Part shown: in pieces, positions 39,586-47,178 of the stretch
How the letters are laid out: every line of letters begins with the position of its first letter
How positions within the stretch are numbered: the stretch's first letter is position 1
DNA from: Actinophytocola algeriensis
Lineage (GTDB): Bacteria; Actinomycetota; Actinomycetes; Mycobacteriales; Pseudonocardiaceae
Assembly: GCF_014203735.1 (NCBI RefSeq)
Contig: NZ_JACHJQ010000003.1
Coordinates: 419,326 to 483,325 of the forward strand
Length of the DNA stretch: 64,000 nucleotides
Direction of reading: 5' to 3'
The notes under the pieces: model-generated
Told to the model about the DNA's origin: nothing
Databases searched by the model: none
Seen by the model: only the letters and a program-made list of their open reading frames with translations
Made by a program: the position numbers and the translations under genes

Positions 39586-40518
39586 GTGACACCACCCGAC
39601 AAGCCCGGACGCACCGGCCAGGGAGCGGAGGCGGAGCACACCTCCGCCGTCGCGACGAGCGGCCAGGCCCAGCAGGTCGACCAGGCCGGTGGGAACCACG
39701 ACGGCCGAGCTGATGGCAGCACTGACGGCAGGACTGACGGCAGGACTGACGGCAATGGCAACGCGTCGGCCACCGCACAGGTGGCCGGCGCGGAGGACCT
39801 CGAGCTCAGCCACGGCACCCCACCGCCGTGGCAGCGCGTCACCACCGACACGCAGGCGACGGCACCCCACCAGCAGCCTGCCCGCCCGGCCGACCCGCCG
39901 GGGGAGAAGACGGTGCAGGTCGAACGCCCGGTGGTCACCGGCTCCGCCGCCAACCGCCTGTTCGGCAGCGGTGTGGACTCGCCGACCATCGGCGTCCCGC
40001 AGTCGTTGCCGATCACGCCGGGCACCCCGCCCGGCGGCATCCCGTCGGCCGCCCGCACGACCGTGCACCTGGACAGCGGCAATCCGTCCACCGGCCCGCT
40101 GCGTGCCGTGGGTACCAGCGCGGCCGCCCCGAGCGCACTGCGCAGGCCGGGTCGCGGCCCCCGCCGGGCCAACCTGCAGATCAAGCGCTTCGACCCGTGG
40201 TCGGTGCTCAAGCTGTCGCTCGTGCTCGGTGTCGCACTGTTCTTCGTGTGGCTCGTCGCGGTCGGCATCCTGTACGCCGTCCTGGACGGCATGGGCGTGT
40301 GGGACAACCTGAACGGCATCTCCGACGAGCTGCTGCAGGGCTCCAACGAGACGGGCACCCCGCTCATCAGCGCGGGCCGCGTGTTCGGCGTCGCCGCCAT
40401 CATCGGCGCCGTCAACATCGTGCTGTTCAGCGCCCTGTCCACAGTGGGCGCGTTCATCTACAACGTGTCGGCTGACCTGGCCGGAGGCCTGGAGGTCACC
40501 CTCGCCGAGCGAGAGTGA
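39586..40518 (+). CDS. DUF3566 membrane protein (Rv0007-like)
   Basis: A 310-residue protein in the place of mycobacterial Rv0007, just after gyrA. The first 200 residues are disordered, rich in Gly, Asp, Thr and Pro. The conserved DUF3566 part (about 205-310) begins NLQIKRFDPWSVLKLSLV and spans two membrane helices. The function is unknown; family members are thought to act in envelope or division processes. Start GTG 39586. A 12-bp DNA unit is repeated three times in the disordered region. Confidence 0.85.
   Translation: MTPPDKPGRTGQGAEAEHTSAVATSGQAQQVDQAGGNHDGRADGSTDGRTDGRTDGNGNASATAQVAGAEDLELSHGTPPPWQRVTTDTQATAPHQQPARPADPPGEKTVQVERPVVTGSAANRLFGSGVDSPTIGVPQSLPITPGTPPGGIPSAARTTVHLDSGNPSTGPLRAVGTSAAAPSALRRPGRGPRRANLQIKRFDPWSVLKLSLVLGVALFFVWLVAVGILYAVLDGMGVWDNLNGISDELLQGSNETGTPLISAGRVFGVAAIIGAVNIVLFSALSTVGAFIYNVSADLAGGLEVTLAERE
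39721..39756 (+). repeat. 12-bp tandem repeat, three units
   Basis: ACTGACGGCAGG occurs three times in a row (the last with two changed bases), coding for TDGR units in the disordered part of the DUF3566 protein. Confidence 0.85.
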
Positions 40519-40569
40519 TACCGGTTTGAGAGCCCCGAATCCGGTCCTGTAAAGTTCCACTCGCACCAG

Positions 40570-40643
40570 GGGCCTATAGCTCAGGCGGTTAGAGCACTTC
40601 GCTGATAACGAAGGGGTCGGAGGTTCAAGTCCTCCTAGGCCCA
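40570..40643 (+). tRNA. tRNA-Ile (GAT)
   Basis: Acceptor GGGCCTA pairs with TAGGCCC, the anticodon arm is CTTCG-CTGATAA-CGAAG (anticodon GAT), and the T arm is GGAGG-TTCAAGT-CCTCC. The discriminator is A; CCA is not encoded. Confidence 0.98.
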
Positions 40644-40656
40644 CGGTACGGACTCT

Positions 40657-40698
40657 GGACGACTCAGCTCGGCAGCCAACTGCCTCGCCGGGTCGTCC
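40657..40698 (+). terminator. Terminator after tRNA-Ile
   Basis: GGACGAC pairs with GTCGTCC around an inner CGGCAG/CTGCC region, followed by GTTTCATTT. Confidence 0.7.
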
Positions 40699-40706
40699 GT
40701 TTCATT

Positions 40707-40760
40707 TGGGGGCCGAGCCCTCAAACCCCACGGTGCGGTCGGTTACTGACCCAGCGTGGT
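40707..40760 (+). repeat. tRNA-downstream hairpin element, copy A
   Basis: Right after the tRNA-Ile terminator. Hairpin 1 is GGGGGC-CGA-GCCCTC; hairpin 2 has outer stem CCACG/CGTGG with GGTC/GACC inside. CCCCACGGTGCGG and CTGACCCAGCGTGGT are shared base for base with copy B after tRNA-Leu, 20 kb away. The function is unknown. Confidence 0.7.
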
Positions 40761-40912
40761 CGTGCTCCGGTCTCGGACATCGGGCTTGTCCGCCTTCCGG
40801 CTCCTCCCCTCCTCGGGTGAGGTGGTTGTGGCAGACTTGTGGGGCCCCGGCCGCGGGGATCGCAGGGGTCGTGGTTGGGCTAGATCTTGTTTTGCCGAAG
40901 GAGGCAACGAAA

Positions 40913-41041
40913 GTGAAGAAGCTTTTCGCTCTGGTGGCTGTCGCTGGCACCGTGCTCTTCGTGGTGCGCCGGAACAAGTCGGCCAAGGCGCAGAACGACC
41001 TCTGGCGCGAGGCCACCGCCCCCGCGGGCAAGAAGGCCTGA
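40913..41041 (+). CDS. DLW-39 family small protein
   Basis: A 42-residue peptide with one membrane segment (LFALVAVAGTVLFVV, about residues 4-18), a basic stretch (RRNKSAKAQ) and the family-naming DLW in AQNDLWREATAP. Such peptides are common in actinobacteria between the gyrA-side tRNA genes; their role is unknown. Start GTG 40913 has a strong GAAGGAGG. A hairpin terminator follows at once. Confidence 0.85.
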   Translation: MKKLFALVAVAGTVLFVVRRNKSAKAQNDLWREATAPAGKKA

Positions 41042-41057
41042 GCCACCTTTCAGTCTT

Positions 41058-41086
41058 ACGTGCGCGGGCCTCGGCCCGACGCACGT
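41058..41086 (+). terminator. Terminator after the DLW-39 gene
   Basis: ACGTGCG/CGCACGT outer and GGGC/GCCC inner stems with a short loop, just before tRNA-Ala. Confidence 0.7.
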
Positions 41087-41088
41087 CC

Positions 41089-41161
41089 GGGGACGTAGCT
41101 CAATTGGCAGAGCACTGCCTTTGCAAGGCAGGGGTTAGGGGTTCGATTCCCCTCGTCTCCA
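41089..41161 (+). tRNA. tRNA-Ala (TGC)
   Basis: Acceptor GGGGACG pairs with CGTCTCC (one G-U), the anticodon arm is CTGCC-TTTGCAA-GGCAG (anticodon TGC), and the T arm is AGGGG-TTCGATT-CCCCT. CCA is not encoded. Confidence 0.98.
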
Positions 41162-41251
41162 CGAAGACCACCTAGGGCAAGAGACCCTGGGTCAGCTGGG
41201 CTGTCCCTCTCCCGGCTGTGCCGTTCGCGTCAGCTCGCTTGTTCGAGGCGC

Positions 41252-41267
41252 TGTTCCACGTGGAACA
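41252..41267. promoter_or_regulatory. parS-like palindrome
   Basis: TGTTCCACGTGGAACA is a perfect palindrome, two symmetric changes from TGTTTCACGTGAAACA and one from the Bacillus consensus TGTTCCACGTGAAACA. It lies between tRNA-Ala and the ferric-reductase-like gene. Confidence 0.6.
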
Positions 41268-41357
41268 CAAGAGCGCCAGCGCCCACCATGTGCTGCGGCT
41301 TCTGAACCCTTCTCGTCTTTCCCGCGTGTCACTGGTTGTCAAACGGGGACGGGAGTC

Positions 41358-42653
41358 ATGATGGTCGCGCAGGCACGGTGGGCGTTGTGGACGTTCGTCG
41401 CCGTCAACATCCTGATCGTCGAGGTGCTGTTCTTCACCGCGGGTGCGGGCAAGAACAGCGTGCTCACGGTCGCCAAGTTCTTCGGGTTGCACGCGGCGCT
41501 GCTGCTGCTCTTCCAACTGCTGCTCATCGCCAGGCTGCCGTGGCTCGACCGGCGCATCGGCATGGACCGGCTCACCGTGTGGCACCGCTGGGTCGGGTTC
41601 GGTCTCTTCTGGACGATCCTGACCCACGCGTTCATCGTCGTGCTCGGGTACGCCGTGCTCGACGACGCGACCATGGCCAGGACGTTCCTCGCACTGGCCG
41701 GGGTGCCCGCGTCGCTGCTCGGCATGTGCGCGGCCCTGCTCGTCGTCGTGACCGCGGCGGTGTCCCTGCGGCCGGTGCGTCGGCGGTTGCGGTACGAGAC
41801 CTGGCACGCGCTGCACATGCTGGTCTACCTGGTGCTCGCGCTCGCCTTCGTCCACCAGCTGCTCGAGACGACCACGTTCACGTCGTCGGCGCTCGCCTTC
41901 GCCTACTGGTGGGTGCTGTGGATCTTCGCCGTCGGTGCGCTGCTGGCGGGGCGGGTCGTCCTGCCGCTGCTGCGCAACGCCCGGCACCAGTTCCGGGTCG
42001 AGGCGGTCGTGCCCGAGTCGGACAACGTGGTGTCCGTGTACGTCACCGGGCGGCAGCTCGACCGGCTCCCCGCGCGGGCCGGGCAGTTCTTCGTGTGGCG
42101 GTTCCCCGGACACCACTCGTGGTGGCGGGCCAACCCGTTCTCACTGTCGGCGGCGCCGCGCGGGCATTCGCTCCGGCTCACCGCCAAGGCCGTCGGCGAC
42201 ACCAGTGCCGGGCTGCGAAGCCTTCCGGTCGGCAGCAAGGTGTTCCTCGAAGGTCCCTACGGCGCGTTCACCTCGGCGCACCGGGCCTGTCGCGGCGTGC
42301 TGCTGATCGCCGGTGGTGTCGGCATCACGCCCATCCGCGCGCTCCTCGAGGACGTGACCGGGGACGTGGTCGTGCTGTACCGGGTGCGTGACGAGCGGGA
42401 CGCGGTGCTGCTCGGTGAGGTGCGGTCGCTCGTCGCTTCGCGGGGCGGCAGGCTGCACCTGCTCACCGGCCGCACGGCTGACGGAGCCCGGCCGTTCACC
42501 CCGGACGGGCTCCGCACGCTGGTACCGGACGTGACCGGCCGCGACGTCTACGTCTGCGGGCCGACCGCCATGACCTCGGCCGTGCTCGCGAGCCTCAAGA
42601 CGCTCGGGGTGCCGGAGCGGCAGGTGCACTCCGAACGTTTCGCGCTGGCGTAG
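41358..42653 (+). CDS. Ferric-reductase-like transmembrane oxidoreductase
   Basis: A 431-residue membrane flavocytochrome. About six helices fill the first 210 residues, with paired histidines for heme in WHRWVGF, LTHAFIV, WHALHML and FVHQLLE. The cytoplasmic half has the FAD-binding RANPFSLSAAP and the NAD(P)-binding IAGGVGITPIRALL and VYVCGPTAMT. It would move electrons from NAD(P)H across the membrane to an outside acceptor such as ferric iron; the acceptor is not known. Start ATG 41358 (or 41361) with GGGAG upstream. It stands alone, with no iron-uptake genes beside it. Confidence 0.88.
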   Translation: MMVAQARWALWTFVAVNILIVEVLFFTAGAGKNSVLTVAKFFGLHAALLLLFQLLLIARLPWLDRRIGMDRLTVWHRWVGFGLFWTILTHAFIVVLGYAVLDDATMARTFLALAGVPASLLGMCAALLVVVTAAVSLRPVRRRLRYETWHALHMLVYLVLALAFVHQLLETTTFTSSALAFAYWWVLWIFAVGALLAGRVVLPLLRNARHQFRVEAVVPESDNVVSVYVTGRQLDRLPARAGQFFVWRFPGHHSWWRANPFSLSAAPRGHSLRLTAKAVGDTSAGLRSLPVGSKVFLEGPYGAFTSAHRACRGVLLIAGGVGITPIRALLEDVTGDVVVLYRVRDERDAVLLGEVRSLVASRGGRLHLLTGRTADGARPFTPDGLRTLVPDVTGRDVYVCGPTAMTSAVLASLKTLGVPERQVHSERFALA

Positions 42654-42682
42654 CTCCCGGTCCCGATGGGCACGCTGTGCAA

Positions 42683-43240
42683 TCAGTCGTGTGTCGTCAG
42701 TGACGCCTCGAACCGCGCACGGTAGGCCGCCGCCGACGGCAGCGACTCGAAACCGAACAACACCGTCGTCACCGGCACGTCCACCACCGCGCGCACCGCA
42801 GCCGCCGGGACCGGCCCCATGCCGCCGCACAGCTCGATCCGCGTCGCGCCTTCCTCGGCCAGCCTGGCAGCGAGCGCGGGCACCTCGTCGGTCGACGGCA
42901 CCGCGATCACCGTGGTCGAGCCGAACCGCCAGCGGTGCTTCTCCTGGTCGGCCGCCGGGTCCTCGAACAGCACCACCGGCGACGGCGACGGGCCGACGTC
43001 CCCGGGGAAGCCCACCGGCACCCCTGGCGCCGCATCGACAAGGGCCGCGACGACGGCTGCGGCAGCGTCCAATCCCAGGCCGCCGTACAGCTCGACCAGG
43101 TCCCACTCGCTGGCCGCCGCGACCGCCGCACCCTCTTCCGCCGACGTCACCGGCACGATCGTCGTCGACGACAGGTCGTCCGCGTGGACGACGCGTTCCG
43201 CGGGTTCGGACACCAGCACCAGGAACAGGTTCCGGAACAT
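42683..43240 (-). CDS. DUF6506-like protein with an internal duplication
   Basis: A 185-residue cytoplasmic protein. The C-terminal half reads like the DUF6506 family (WRFGSTTVIAV, then IELCGGMGP and PVTTVLFGFES). The N-terminal half repeats the pattern in weaker form (VELYGGLGLDAAAAVVAAL, GVPVGFPGD), so it looks like a fused tandem. No function is known for the family. Start ATG 43240 follows AAGGGAG. It is convergent with the ferric-reductase-like gene and divergent from the lipoprotein gene. Confidence 0.6.
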   Translation of the reverse strand: MFRNLFLVLVSEPAERVVHADDLSSTTIVPVTSAEEGAAVAAASEWDLVELYGGLGLDAAAAVVAALVDAAPGVPVGFPGDVGPSPSPVVLFEDPAADQEKHRWRFGSTTVIAVPSTDEVPALAARLAEEGATRIELCGGMGPVPAAAVRAVVDVPVTTVLFGFESLPSAAAYRARFEASLTTHD

Positions 43241-43346
43241 CGCAACTCCCTTGGCATCGAACTGTTCAACACCAAGCTGGCACAGCCGATCCTCCGCGTG
43301 CACTGCTCCACCCGTTCGAGAACCGATGTGGTTGACTCCACGGCCT

Positions 43347-43883
43347 ATGAAACGCGTCCTCCTGCTCGGTCCCCTGCTGCTGGTCGCACTCGCCGCGTGT
43401 GCTCAGGAAGAGACCGACGACCCGACCGTGGCCACGAACACCCCGCCCGCGTCGACGACGAGCGTCCCGCAGGCCGCGCTCCCGCCGGAACCGCAGCCGA
43501 CCGCCGACGGGCCGTGCCCGTACCTGGACGAGGCCCTCGTCGAGGAGACCAACGGGCAGCGCGTGTCCAAGGTGCAGACCTCGGCCGACGAGCCGCCCGC
43601 GTGCTTCTTCTACCGCCCGGACGGCGGCGTGCAGCTGACCGTGCGCGTCTACACCGGGGAGGCGCCGGTCGCCCAGGCACTGGTGGACGCCTCGACACCG
43701 GTCGCGAGCTCGAACCCGGCGGAGCTGTCCGGTGGCTGGCAGGGCGGCGCTGAGGCGACCGAGTCCGGCGCCGTGTACGCGGTCGCCAAGGAAGCCACCG
43801 CGGTCGTCGTCTCCACCAACCAGGGGCAGACCATCAAGGCCAAGCAGATCGCGCAGGAGACGATCACCGCACTCGGCCTCTAG
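43347..43883 (+). CDS. DUF2020 lipoprotein
   Basis: A 178-residue secreted lipoprotein. The signal peptide MKRVLLLGPLLLVALAAC ends in a lipobox with the lipidated Cys at residue 18. A Thr/Pro-rich linker leads to a DUF2020-type domain (about 53-178: GPCPYLDEALVEETNGQRV, CFFYRPDGGVQLTVRV), with two more cysteines that may bridge. The role is unknown; the fold is found on the surface of actinobacteria. A perfect terminator follows. Confidence 0.8.
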   Translation: MKRVLLLGPLLLVALAACAQEETDDPTVATNTPPASTTSVPQAALPPEPQPTADGPCPYLDEALVEETNGQRVSKVQTSADEPPACFFYRPDGGVQLTVRVYTGEAPVAQALVDASTPVASSNPAELSGGWQGGAEATESGAVYAVAKEATAVVVSTNQGQTIKAKQIAQETITALGL

Positions 43884-43888
43884 ACACA

Positions 43889-43927
43889 CCGAAGGGCCCG
43901 CCGGCACGTGACCGGCGGGCCCTTCGG
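43889..43927. terminator. Strong terminator after the lipoprotein gene
   Basis: CCGAAGGGCCCGCCGG pairs perfectly with CCGGCGGGCCCTTCGG across a 7-base loop. It lies between convergent genes and can serve both. Confidence 0.9.
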
Positions 43928-43936
43928 CTGTCACCA

Positions 43937-44611
43937 CTAGTTCTTCGCGGACGACTTCTGTGTCTGACCGTTCAGCTGCCCGTTGGCGGCAGCGTCCGGC
44001 TTCTGCGTCTCCGGCTCGGCCGGTGCGTCCCGACGCGGCTCCGGCACGGCTTCCTGCCGCTCCGCGGCCTTGCTCCTGACCACGTACGCGATGCCACCCG
44101 CGATGATCGCGAACAGCACCACCTTCGGCCACCGCCGCTTGGGCTTCGGCTCGTTGGCGAGCGCCTCCGCCGCACGCGACCGCAGCGCCTTCGCCTCGGT
44201 CTTGAACTGGGCCTTCAGCGCCTTGGCGTCCGCCTTCGCCTGCTTGGCCGACTTGCGGGCGCGCTTCGACGTCTTGCTCCTGGCGGCGTCCTTGCGTGCC
44301 TGCTTGGCGGCCTTGGCCAGGTCCTTGCGGGTCTGCTTGGCCGTCTTGCCGAGCTTCTTGCGTGCACGACGGGTGGTCTTCGCGACCTCCTGGCGTGCGA
44401 CCTCGGCGCCTTCTGCGATTGCCTCCGCGACCTGGCGTGGCGCGAAGCCCCGTTCGGTCAGCTTGCGGTCGGCGGCCTGCGCGGCCCGGGACGTGGCCTC
44501 CGCACCGGCGACACCGGCACGTTTCGCGTTGTGGCGCGCCGAGCGCCAGCCGGAGCCGACGGCCTTGCCGACCGTCTCTCCGGCCCGGGTCATGGCCTTC
44601 GTATCGCTCAT
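43937..44611 (-). CDS. CwsA-like Lys/Ala-rich membrane-anchored protein
   Basis: A 224-residue protein next to ppiA, the place of mycobacterial cwsA (Rv0008c). Residues about 15-75 resemble the cwsA N-terminus in layout (GWRSARHNAKRAGVAGAEA, QVAEAIAEGAEVARQEVA). Then comes a long Lys/Ala/Arg helix-forming, histone-like stretch (about 85-165), one membrane helix (KVVLFAIIAGGIAYVV, about 175-192) and a Pro/Glu/Gln tail. CwsA helps CrgA and Wag31 at the growing pole; crgA lies 2 kb away. Orthology is by position and topology only. Start ATG 44611 follows GGAG. Confidence 0.55.
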   Translation of the reverse strand: MSDTKAMTRAGETVGKAVGSGWRSARHNAKRAGVAGAEATSRAAQAADRKLTERGFAPRQVAEAIAEGAEVARQEVAKTTRRARKKLGKTAKQTRKDLAKAAKQARKDAARSKTSKRARKSAKQAKADAKALKAQFKTEAKALRSRAAEALANEPKPKRRWPKVVLFAIIAGGIAYVVRSKAAERQEAVPEPRRDAPAEPETQKPDAAANGQLNGQTQKSSAKN

Positions 44612-44694
44612 AGTCTGCTCCAGGGTGGCTTGTCGGACACCTACCATCCTGCCCCTTCCGGACCGATCCTGCTTGTGGATGGCACGATGGCCGG

Positions 44695-45252
44695 GTGGCA
44701 GACAGCAACGAGTCCCTTGTCGGGGTGAAGGTATCGGCAACCCTTCACACTTCGAAGGGCGATATCCGGATCAACCTTTTCCCTGATCACGCCCCCAAAA
44801 CCGTGTCGAACTTCGTCGGCCTGGCGGAGGGCACCAAGGAGTACGCCCCCCGCAACGCCAAGGGCGAGACTTCCGGTCCGTTCTACGACGGCATGATCTT
44901 CCACCGTGTCATCGACGGCTTCATGATCCAGACCGGTGACCCGACCGGCACCGGCCGCGGTGGCCCCGGCTACGAGTTCCAGGACGAGTTCACCCCGGAG
45001 CTCCAGTTCAACAAGCCCTACCTGCTCGGCATGGCCAACCCCGGCCGCCGGGACGCGAACGGCTCGCAGTTCTTCATCACCGTGGGCCCGACGACGTGGC
45101 TGAACTTCAAGCACACGATCTTCGGTGAGGTCGCGGACCAGGAGTCGCGCAACGTCGTCGACACGATCGCGACGACGAAGACCGCGCCGCCGGCTGACAA
45201 GCCGATCGAGGACATCGTCGTGGAGCGGGTCAGCGTCGAACGTGAGGGCTGA
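44695..45252 (+). CDS. ppiA: Peptidyl-prolyl cis-trans isomerase (cyclophilin type)
   Basis: A 185-residue cytoplasmic cyclophilin that isomerises proline bonds. Core motifs: FYDGMIFHRVIDGFMIQTGD, GGPGYEFQDEF, and NGSQFFIT with the active-site Phe/Arg/His set. No signal peptide. It corresponds to mycobacterial PpiA (Rv0009). Start GTG 44695; CACGAT six bases before it may be a -10 of a leaderless transcript. The rhomboid gene follows directly (no gap) and is probably cotranscribed. Confidence 0.95.
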   Translation: MADSNESLVGVKVSATLHTSKGDIRINLFPDHAPKTVSNFVGLAEGTKEYAPRNAKGETSGPFYDGMIFHRVIDGFMIQTGDPTGTGRGGPGYEFQDEFTPELQFNKPYLLGMANPGRRDANGSQFFITVGPTTWLNFKHTIFGEVADQESRNVVDTIATTKTAPPADKPIEDIVVERVSVEREG

Positions 45253-46176
45253 GTGTCCGTCAACAGGCAGCAGGACCTGCCAGCCTGCGTGAGACATCCG
45301 GACCGGCCGACCGGGCTGCGCTGCGTGCGGTGCGAACGGCCGGCCTGTCCGGACTGCCTGCGTGAGGCGTCCGTCGGCTACCAGTGCGTCGACTGCGTGG
45401 CCGAGGGCAACAAGTCGGTCCGCCCCGCCAGGAACACCGGCGGTGCGCGGACCAGGAGCAGCGCGCGGTCGCTGGTCGTCGTGCCGGTGCTCATCGGGCT
45501 GAACGTGCTGATCTTCGCGATCACCGCGGTGCAGGCCGGGAGCATCACCCAGAACCAGCGGTCCGAGCTGTTCGTGCAGGGCACGCTGATCCCCAGCACG
45601 GTCGCGGCCGGCGACTTCTGGCGCCTGCTGACCTCCGGGTTCTTGCACTTCGGCAACTACGGTGGCTACGGGCCGGTCCACCTGGTCTTCAACATGTTCG
45701 CCCTGTACGTGATCGGGCGGGACCTCGAGGTGGCGCTGGGCAAGGTCCGGTTCCTGGTTGTCTACCTGCTCGCGCTGCTGGGCGGGTCGACGGCGGTCAT
45801 GCTGTTCGGTGACCCGCTGGGCAGTGTGGCCGGTGCGTCCGGTGCGATCTACGGCCTGTTCGGCGGCATCGCCGTCGTGGTGTTCCGCGCGAAGCTGAAC
45901 CCCACGCCGGTGTTGATGCTGCTGGGCGTCAACATCTTCCTGAGCGTCGCCCTGCCGGGCATCTCCCTGCTCGGCCACCTTGGCGGGCTCGTCGTCGGCG
46001 CGCTGGCGACGGCCGCGCTGGTGTACGCGCCGCGGCAGAACCTCGTCCGGTTCCAGACGATCGCGGTGGCGGCGATCGCCGTGCTGATCGTGGCCATGCT
46101 GGTGACGAGCGCGGCCACCATGGACATGAGCTGCGAGGTCACGTCGAGCGAGCTGTTGAGCTGCTTCCAGACCTAG
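45253..46176 (+). CDS. Rhomboid intramembrane serine protease with B-box zinc finger
   Basis: A 307-residue protein. The N-terminus is a small zinc-binding module (CVRHPDRPTGLRCVRCERPA followed by CPDCL and CVDC), common in actinobacterial rhomboids. Six or seven helices follow. The catalytic serine lies in GASGAIYGLFGG and the histidine in LLGHLGGLVVG. It should cut membrane proteins within the bilayer; substrates are unknown. Start GTG 45253, one base after the ppiA stop. The end overlaps the convergent PH-domain gene by four bases. Confidence 0.92.
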   Translation: MSVNRQQDLPACVRHPDRPTGLRCVRCERPACPDCLREASVGYQCVDCVAEGNKSVRPARNTGGARTRSSARSLVVVPVLIGLNVLIFAITAVQAGSITQNQRSELFVQGTLIPSTVAAGDFWRLLTSGFLHFGNYGGYGPVHLVFNMFALYVIGRDLEVALGKVRFLVVYLLALLGGSTAVMLFGDPLGSVAGASGAIYGLFGGIAVVVFRAKLNPTPVLMLLGVNIFLSVALPGISLLGHLGGLVVGALATAALVYAPRQNLVRFQTIAVAAIAVLIVAMLVTSAATMDMSCEVTSSELLSCFQT

Positions 46177-46604
46177 GTCCGGAGTGCCAGCAGCTCCCCG
46201 ACGACGTCCTCGGGGTCGGCGCCGAGATCCAGCCTGCCCAGCACCACCAGGGCGGGCGGCTCGGCGTTCTCGGCGTCGACCTCCACGGTGGCGGTGTCGC
46301 GGCCGAGGCGACGCGTGCGGACCAGCCGCACGTTCACCTCGGCCCACGTCCACTGCCGGGTGCCGGTCAGCCCGCGGATCGTGATCCCGTCCTGGTCGGC
46401 GGCCAGCCGGGGCCGGGCGACGGAGGTGTACACCCCCGCGAAGGCCAGGAGCAGCGCGACCGCCCCGAGCAACACCCGACCGGGTGGGTCATGGGTGAAC
46501 GCCGCCACCGCTCCGGCCGTCACGGCCAGAGCCCAGGCCAGAACCACGACCGAGGGCTGCGGAGCCCACGTTTTCGCTGGTGGCGGGGCCACGGGCGACC
46601 TCAC
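46173..46604 (-). CDS. PH domain-containing membrane protein (Rv0010c-like)
   Basis: A 143-residue protein with two membrane helices (about residues 18-60) and a C-terminal PH-like beta domain (DQDGITIRGLTGTRQWTWAE, VEVDAENAEPPALVVLGRLD). It matches mycobacterial Rv0010c in position beside crgA. The function is unknown. The GTG at 46604 is preferred: CAGATT lies six bases before it, suggesting a leaderless start. TTG 46628 would add eight residues. Two consensus DnaA boxes lie where its -35 should be. Confidence 0.78.
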   Translation of the reverse strand: MRSPVAPPPAKTWAPQPSVVVLAWALAVTAGAVAAFTHDPPGRVLLGAVALLLAFAGVYTSVARPRLAADQDGITIRGLTGTRQWTWAEVNVRLVRTRRLGRDTATVEVDAENAEPPALVVLGRLDLGADPEDVVGELLALRT

Positions 46605-46634
46605 GTTCCGAATCTGCGAACGCGGCAACCGGAG

Positions 46635-46656
46635 TTATCCACAGCAGTTGTCCACA
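46635..46656. promoter_or_regulatory. Pair of consensus DnaA boxes upstream of the PH-domain gene
   Basis: TTATCCACA (46635-46643) and TTGTCCACA (46648-46656) lie in the same orientation, 13 bases apart, about 30-50 bases before the presumed transcription start of the PH-domain gene and 16 kb from oriC. Confidence 0.7.
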
Positions 46657-46741
46657 CTGGGGATGACTTACACCCTTGTGGTTCAACTACGCTGGGCCAT
46701 CCGGGTGTACCGCGGCCAACCGACGGTAGAGCGACGCGCGC

Positions 46742-47008
46742 TCAGCGCCACCGCATCGTCATCAGGAGCCCGCCGATCATCAGCGCGAAGCCGATCGCGA
46801 AGTTCCAGTTGCCGAGGTCGGCCATGAAGGGGATGCTCTCCCCTGCGATGTAGTTGACCACCAGCCACGCCAGGCCGAGCACCATCACGCCGAGCATCAC
46901 CGCGACGTAGATCGGGTGGGACGGACCCGCGGATTTCACCTTCACCGGGGTACGGCGATCGGTGGGTGGCGTGTAGACCGCCTTCTTGCGGACCTTGGAC
47001 TTGGGCAT
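46742..47008 (-). CDS. crgA: Cell division protein CrgA
   Basis: An 88-residue two-helix membrane protein of the actinobacterial divisome/elongation machinery. The basic N-terminus MPKSKVRKK is typical, followed by a loop [13 protein letters not shown] and two helices, with [20 protein letters not shown] between them. In mycobacteria CrgA recruits PBPs and CwsA to the septum. Start ATG 47008 where homology begins. Same neighbourhood as Rv0011c. Confidence 0.95.
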   Translation of the reverse strand: MPKSKVRKKAVYTPPTDRRTPVKVKSAGPSHPIYVAVMLGVMVLGLAWLVVNYIAGESIPFMADLGNWNFAIGFALMIGGLLMTMRWR

Positions 47009-47178
47009 CGGAGTCCTCACTGGCGTGTAACTTTGGGCGCGACAGTGTCGTGCCTGAACCCCACGCGCGCCTCATGCGTAGGAACCGGCACGAACACCAC
47101 TCTGCAACACGTTAACGTAGCCGAGGGCTCGGCGAACTAACAGGCGAACCAATAGGTCGGGGACCGAGAGGAGCGCGC

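Noticed and set aside
40706-41041. A 111-codon frame containing the DLW-39 peptide
   Set aside because: Its first two thirds read through the hairpin element without homology. The GTG at 40913 with a strong ribosome site is the real start.
40570-41161. Start of an rRNA operon (tRNA-Ile and tRNA-Ala often lie inside one)
   Set aside because: No 16S or 23S sequence surrounds them; a DLW-39 gene sits between. This is the usual gyrA-side tRNA pair.
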